This document shows, piece after piece, positions 30,523-32,999 of a stretch of 32,999 nucleotides of DNA. The DNA lies in the NCBI GenBank assembly GCA_902490325.1, contig CABUDJ010000013.1:1-32999 (forward strand), in the 5' to 3' direction. Made by a program: the position numbers and the translations under genes. Within the stretch, counting starts at the first letter, position 1. The number at the start of each line of letters is the position of its first letter. Under the pieces are notes generated by a model, which worked only from the letters and a program-made list of their open reading frames with translations, was not told where the DNA came from and did not search any database. The DNA comes from an uncultured Collinsella sp. Lineage in GTDB: Bacteria > Actinomycetota > Coriobacteriia > Coriobacteriales > Coriobacteriaceae.

Positions 30523-31329
30523 CTACCAGACGCGTGCGATAGCGAGGCCATCAACGGCCGCGGCACCGGCGCGCTTGAGTTCCGCCGAAGCCGCTGCCAT
30601 CGTCGCACCCGTGGTGATAACGTCGTCGATAAGCAGCAGGCGGCGGCCCCGCACGTCCTCAACGGTCTCGTACATGCCTCGGGCGCGTTCACGGCGTTCT
30701 TCACGACCGAGTTCACGCTGGTCGCCATGGCCGTACTTAACGAGGGCGTCAAGCAGCGGAACACCAGACAGCTCGCAAAATGGGCGCGCGATGGCTTCCA
30801 TATGATCGAAACCGCGTCGCCGAAACGCCGCCGCCGTCGCGGGCACAAACACCACGGCATCGGCGCCGGACAACACACCGCCGTAGCGTTCGGGTGCCGC
30901 GACCTGGGCATGTAAGGCGGTGTCGTATAGCAGCTCTGCCAGATACGGCGCCAGACGTCGCTCGCCCGCGTCTTTGTACGCTTTAATGATCCGCGGCAGC
31001 GGATGCGTGTAAACGGCACATGCCAGGCACCGGTCGAGCGCTTCGGCCATCGCCGAAGACGCACCCTCGACCGAGCACTCGGTGCACAGCAAGTCTCCAA
31101 ACGGGGCTCCGCATCGGGTGCAGCTATAACGTGGGTCAATGAGCGCGAGCGCGGCCAGGCAGTCTTGGCAAATAAGCGCGCCGGCGCGCTCGCAGCCAGC
31201 ACATCGCGTGGGCGACAACGCCTCAAGCGCCTCGTGCGCCGCCTGCTCGGCAAACGGTAACAATTCGTCCGCAAACGGTAGGATGCCAGCACCTTGCAGG
31301 CATCCCAACACATCCAAATGTCTCTTCAC
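30523..31329 (-). CDS. comF: ComF-family phosphoribosyltransferase-like protein
   Basis: The 268-residue protein has the ComF layout: zinc-finger cysteines (CAGCERAGALICQDCL and CTRCGAPFGDLLCTEC), KAYKDAGERRLAPYLA, the FVPATAAAFRRRGFDHMEAIARP loop with RRRGF, and the PRPP-binding site LLLIDDVITTGATMAAASAELKRAGA. ComF supports single-strand DNA handling during natural transformation. Other competence genes are not in the window. A terminator lies just upstream, so it has its own promoter. Confidence 0.93.
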   Translation of the reverse strand: MKRHLDVLGCLQGAGILPFADELLPFAEQAAHEALEALSPTRCAGCERAGALICQDCLAALALIDPRYSCTRCGAPFGDLLCTECSVEGASSAMAEALDRCLACAVYTHPLPRIIKAYKDAGERRLAPYLAELLYDTALHAQVAAPERYGGVLSGADAVVFVPATAAAFRRRGFDHMEAIARPFCELSGVPLLDALVKYGHGDQRELGREERRERARGMYETVEDVRGRRLLLIDDVITTGATMAAASAELKRAGAAAVDGLAIARVW

Positions 31330-31332
31330 GAC

Positions 31333-31368
31333 ACAACCCTCCCTACGCTCGGTCGCAGGGAGGGTTGT
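31333..31368 (-). terminator. Terminator after ricT
   Basis: CAACCCTCCCT and AGGGAGGGTTG are perfect 11-bp arms around a 12-base loop, about 65 bases past the ricT stop. A T-run is weak (TTGTGTCGT), so Rho or stem strength may matter. Confidence 0.65.
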
Positions 31369-31431
31369 TGATTCAGCGTCATGGTACCCCGACGCGTTTG
31401 GGGTCAGGCAGGTTAAATCCGTTTGCGGGCA

Positions 31432-32999
31432 CTATTCGCCGGTGGGCGGTTGCGGTGCTGACGAGTTTTGGGTCGAGCCCTCGCCACCATCTTGACGCGG
31501 CTTGCGGGAACGACGACGGCGACGGCGCTTCTGGCCCTGGTCGGCCGAACCCTCGCCACCACGATCTTCGCGCGACTCGCGTTCGTCGCGAGCAGCGCCG
31601 CGCGCGGCCTTGGCGGCCGCCCCTCCGCCATCTCCGGGGCGACGACGTGTGACCTTGACCTCGCCATCCGAGACCTGATCGGCCACGGAGGGCACCGAGG
31701 GCTTTTGCTGCGTGCCCGAGGAATGGCGACGACGCGGACGCGGGGCGCGCTCGTCATCGTTGCGCTGCTTGCCGCCCTTGTCGGCAGGCGTATCGGAACC
31801 CGAACTACCCTTGGGGGCGGCACCGGCTTCGCGAGCGGCTGCGGCGCGGAAGGCGTCCTCGCGGTCCTCGCTCGACAGGTGACGGTGGCGACGACGCGTG
31901 GGATTCATGCCACCGCCGCGGTTTTGCTGCTGAGGCTGCTGGGCCTCGCGCTCGCGGGGGGAGTTCTTGCCTGCGGGAGCGGCCTCGCCGGCATCGCCCG
32001 AACCCGAGCGCTTGCGGCGACGACGTCCACTGGCAGCCTCCTCAGCCTCGGGTGCCTCGGCCTTGCCGCGACCCTTACCGCGGCCGCGACCCTCGCCCTG
32101 GCTCTGACCGGCACGGGTATCGGCGTCCGCATCGCGACGGCGGCGCTTGGGCATCGACGTGCCAGCCAGACGGTCGGCACTCGACAGGCCATCGCCCACG
32201 TCGACGCCGTTCTCGCGGTCGAGCTCCATAAGCGCCAGGCGCATCTCGGGCGACTCGATACGCTCGAGCACATCGCGCGTCACGCAGTCGGGGCGGCAGT
32301 TGCAGCCCTGCTCGGCGGCCTTCTTTTTGCAGCCCTCAGAGCAGGTCATGTCGGCCAGGTTGACCTTAAAGACTTTGCCGTTCTCCAGGCGCAACACCAG
32401 CTGCTCACGCGGCGTGTCATATTCCTGGATGCGCGCCTTGCCAAGCGGCGTATCGATAAGCGTCTTCTTTTTGGGCGCGCGGCTCTTAAAGTCCTTGTAC
32501 GCCTCGAACTCGTAGCGTAGGCAGCACATCAGGCGGCCGCAGACGCCGCTAATCTTGGACGAGTTGAGCGGCAGGTCCTGCTCTTTTGCCATGCGGATCG
32601 AAACCGGCTCAAACTGTCCGCCAAAGCGTGTGCAGCAGAGCTCCTGGCCGCACTGGGCATAGCCGCCCACCAGGCGAGTCTCGTCGCGCACGCCGATCTG
32701 GCGCATGTCGACGCGAATGTGCAGCGTCGAGGACAGATCCTTGACGAGCTGGCGAAAATCGACGCGCTCCTCGGCCGCAAAGTAGAACACGGCCTTCTCG
32801 CCGCCAAACAGGTACTCGACGCCGACCGGCTTCATCTCGAGGTCGAGTTCTTTGACCAGACGGCGGAAATCGATCATGGCCTCGTCGCCCTGGATGGCAA
32901 GATCGTCGGCAAGCTGCAGGTCGATGTCGCTCGCCACGCGCAGCACGGGCTTGAGCGGCTGACCGATCTCGTCTTGCGGCACCTCGAAGGGATCGGCCG
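31432..32999 (-). CDS. ricT: RicT/YaaT (PSP1-domain) protein with a long Arg-rich disordered tail; 5' end beyond the window
   Basis: At least 522 residues are visible; the frame continues past the right edge (ADPFEVPQDEIG) with no start in the window. The PSP1 core is clear: VEYLFGGEKAVFYFAAEERVDFRQLVKDL, RVDMRQIGVRDETRLVGG, and cysteine-rich CGQELCCTRFGG and KISGVCGRLMCCLRYE, followed by CSEGCKKKAAEQGCNC. In Bacillus, RicT with RicA and RicF forms an iron-sulfur complex that guides RNase Y processing. The last 240 or so residues are low-complexity: Arg/Lys, Gly, Ser, and Asp/Glu blocks, unlike the short Bacillus protein. The tail may bind RNA. Confidence 0.9.
   Translation of the reverse strand, partial: ADPFEVPQDEIGQPLKPVLRVASDIDLQLADDLAIQGDEAMIDFRRLVKELDLEMKPVGVEYLFGGEKAVFYFAAEERVDFRQLVKDLSSTLHIRVDMRQIGVRDETRLVGGYAQCGQELCCTRFGGQFEPVSIRMAKEQDLPLNSSKISGVCGRLMCCLRYEFEAYKDFKSRAPKKKTLIDTPLGKARIQEYDTPREQLVLRLENGKVFKVNLADMTCSEGCKKKAAEQGCNCRPDCVTRDVLERIESPEMRLALMELDRENGVDVGDGLSSADRLAGTSMPKRRRRDADADTRAGQSQGEGRGRGKGRGKAEAPEAEEAASGRRRRKRSGSGDAGEAAPAGKNSPREREAQQPQQQNRGGGMNPTRRRHRHLSSEDREDAFRAAAAREAGAAPKGSSGSDTPADKGGKQRNDDERAPRPRRRHSSGTQQKPSVPSVADQVSDGEVKVTRRRPGDGGGAAAKAARGAARDERESREDRGGEGSADQGQKRRRRRRSRKPRQDGGEGSTQNSSAPQPPTGE

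Overview
This window looks like chromosomal DNA from a Coriobacteriia-type actinomycete, most likely Collinsella or a close relative. That is inference. It rests on the high G+C and CTC/GCC-rich codon use from about 6.3 kb onward, a Firmicute-like set of PTS sugar systems, and a RicT (PSP1) protein with a long Arg-rich tail.

Region A (1-6290) is more A/T-rich and looks accessory. It holds an AlbA_2/Schlafen-type ATP-binding regulator, a 3' remnant of a DeoR regulator gene, and a cassette of a LacE-like lactose-family EIICB, a TIM-barrel-like protein of unknown function and a GntR/HutC regulator. Homologous sequence flanks the cassette: about 410 bp of DeoR 3' sequence (1683-2093 and 6277-6683) and a GCGTCA/TGACGC operator-like block (298-331 and 6190-6221). 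Two long palindromic units (6028-6170) close the region, with a lone arm of the same element at 73-89.

Region B (6288-9830) holds an intact DeoR regulator divergent from galactose mutarotase (galM), an orphan mannose-family EIIB whose phosphorylatable His is replaced by Cys, tRNA-Thr(CGT), and a YhcH/EbgC-like protein.

Region C (9823-19373) is an amino-sugar catabolic cluster: lacC (tagatose-6-phosphate kinase), a LacX-like epimerase, a flavodoxin on the opposite strand, nagA, agaS, a GntR/HutC regulator, and a mannose-family PTS operon in the order EIIA, YajC, EIIB, EIIC, EIID. Read together, the PTS imports N-acetylgalactosamine (or a related amino sugar) as the 6-phosphate, NagA deacetylates it, AgaS deaminates and isomerises it to tagatose-6-P, and LacC makes tagatose-1,6-bisphosphate. 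The aldolase is not in the window. CTGGT-N4-ACCA(G/C) sites lie just upstream of agaS and of the PTS operon and are good candidate operators of the GntR regulator. A C-terminal nagA fragment survives between lacC and yhcH.

Region D (19374-21060) holds a long regulatory intergenic stretch and a DUF2975 membrane protein coupled to a small Cro/CI-type regulator.

Region E (21079-32999), all on the minus strand, is mostly core: a membrane-anchored SurA/PrsA-like protein; a compact operon (3-hydroxyisobutyrate-dehydrogenase-like enzyme with a His/Cys-rich tail, small membrane protein, HEAT-repeat protein, isocitrate dehydrogenase-like enzyme); DegV; the hibernation factor HPF; a solute-binding lipoprotein; a 217-bp MITE-like element; a nuclease-like protein coupled to comF; and the 5'-truncated (by the window edge) ricT. 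No CRISPR array, cas gene, transposase or integrase was seen.
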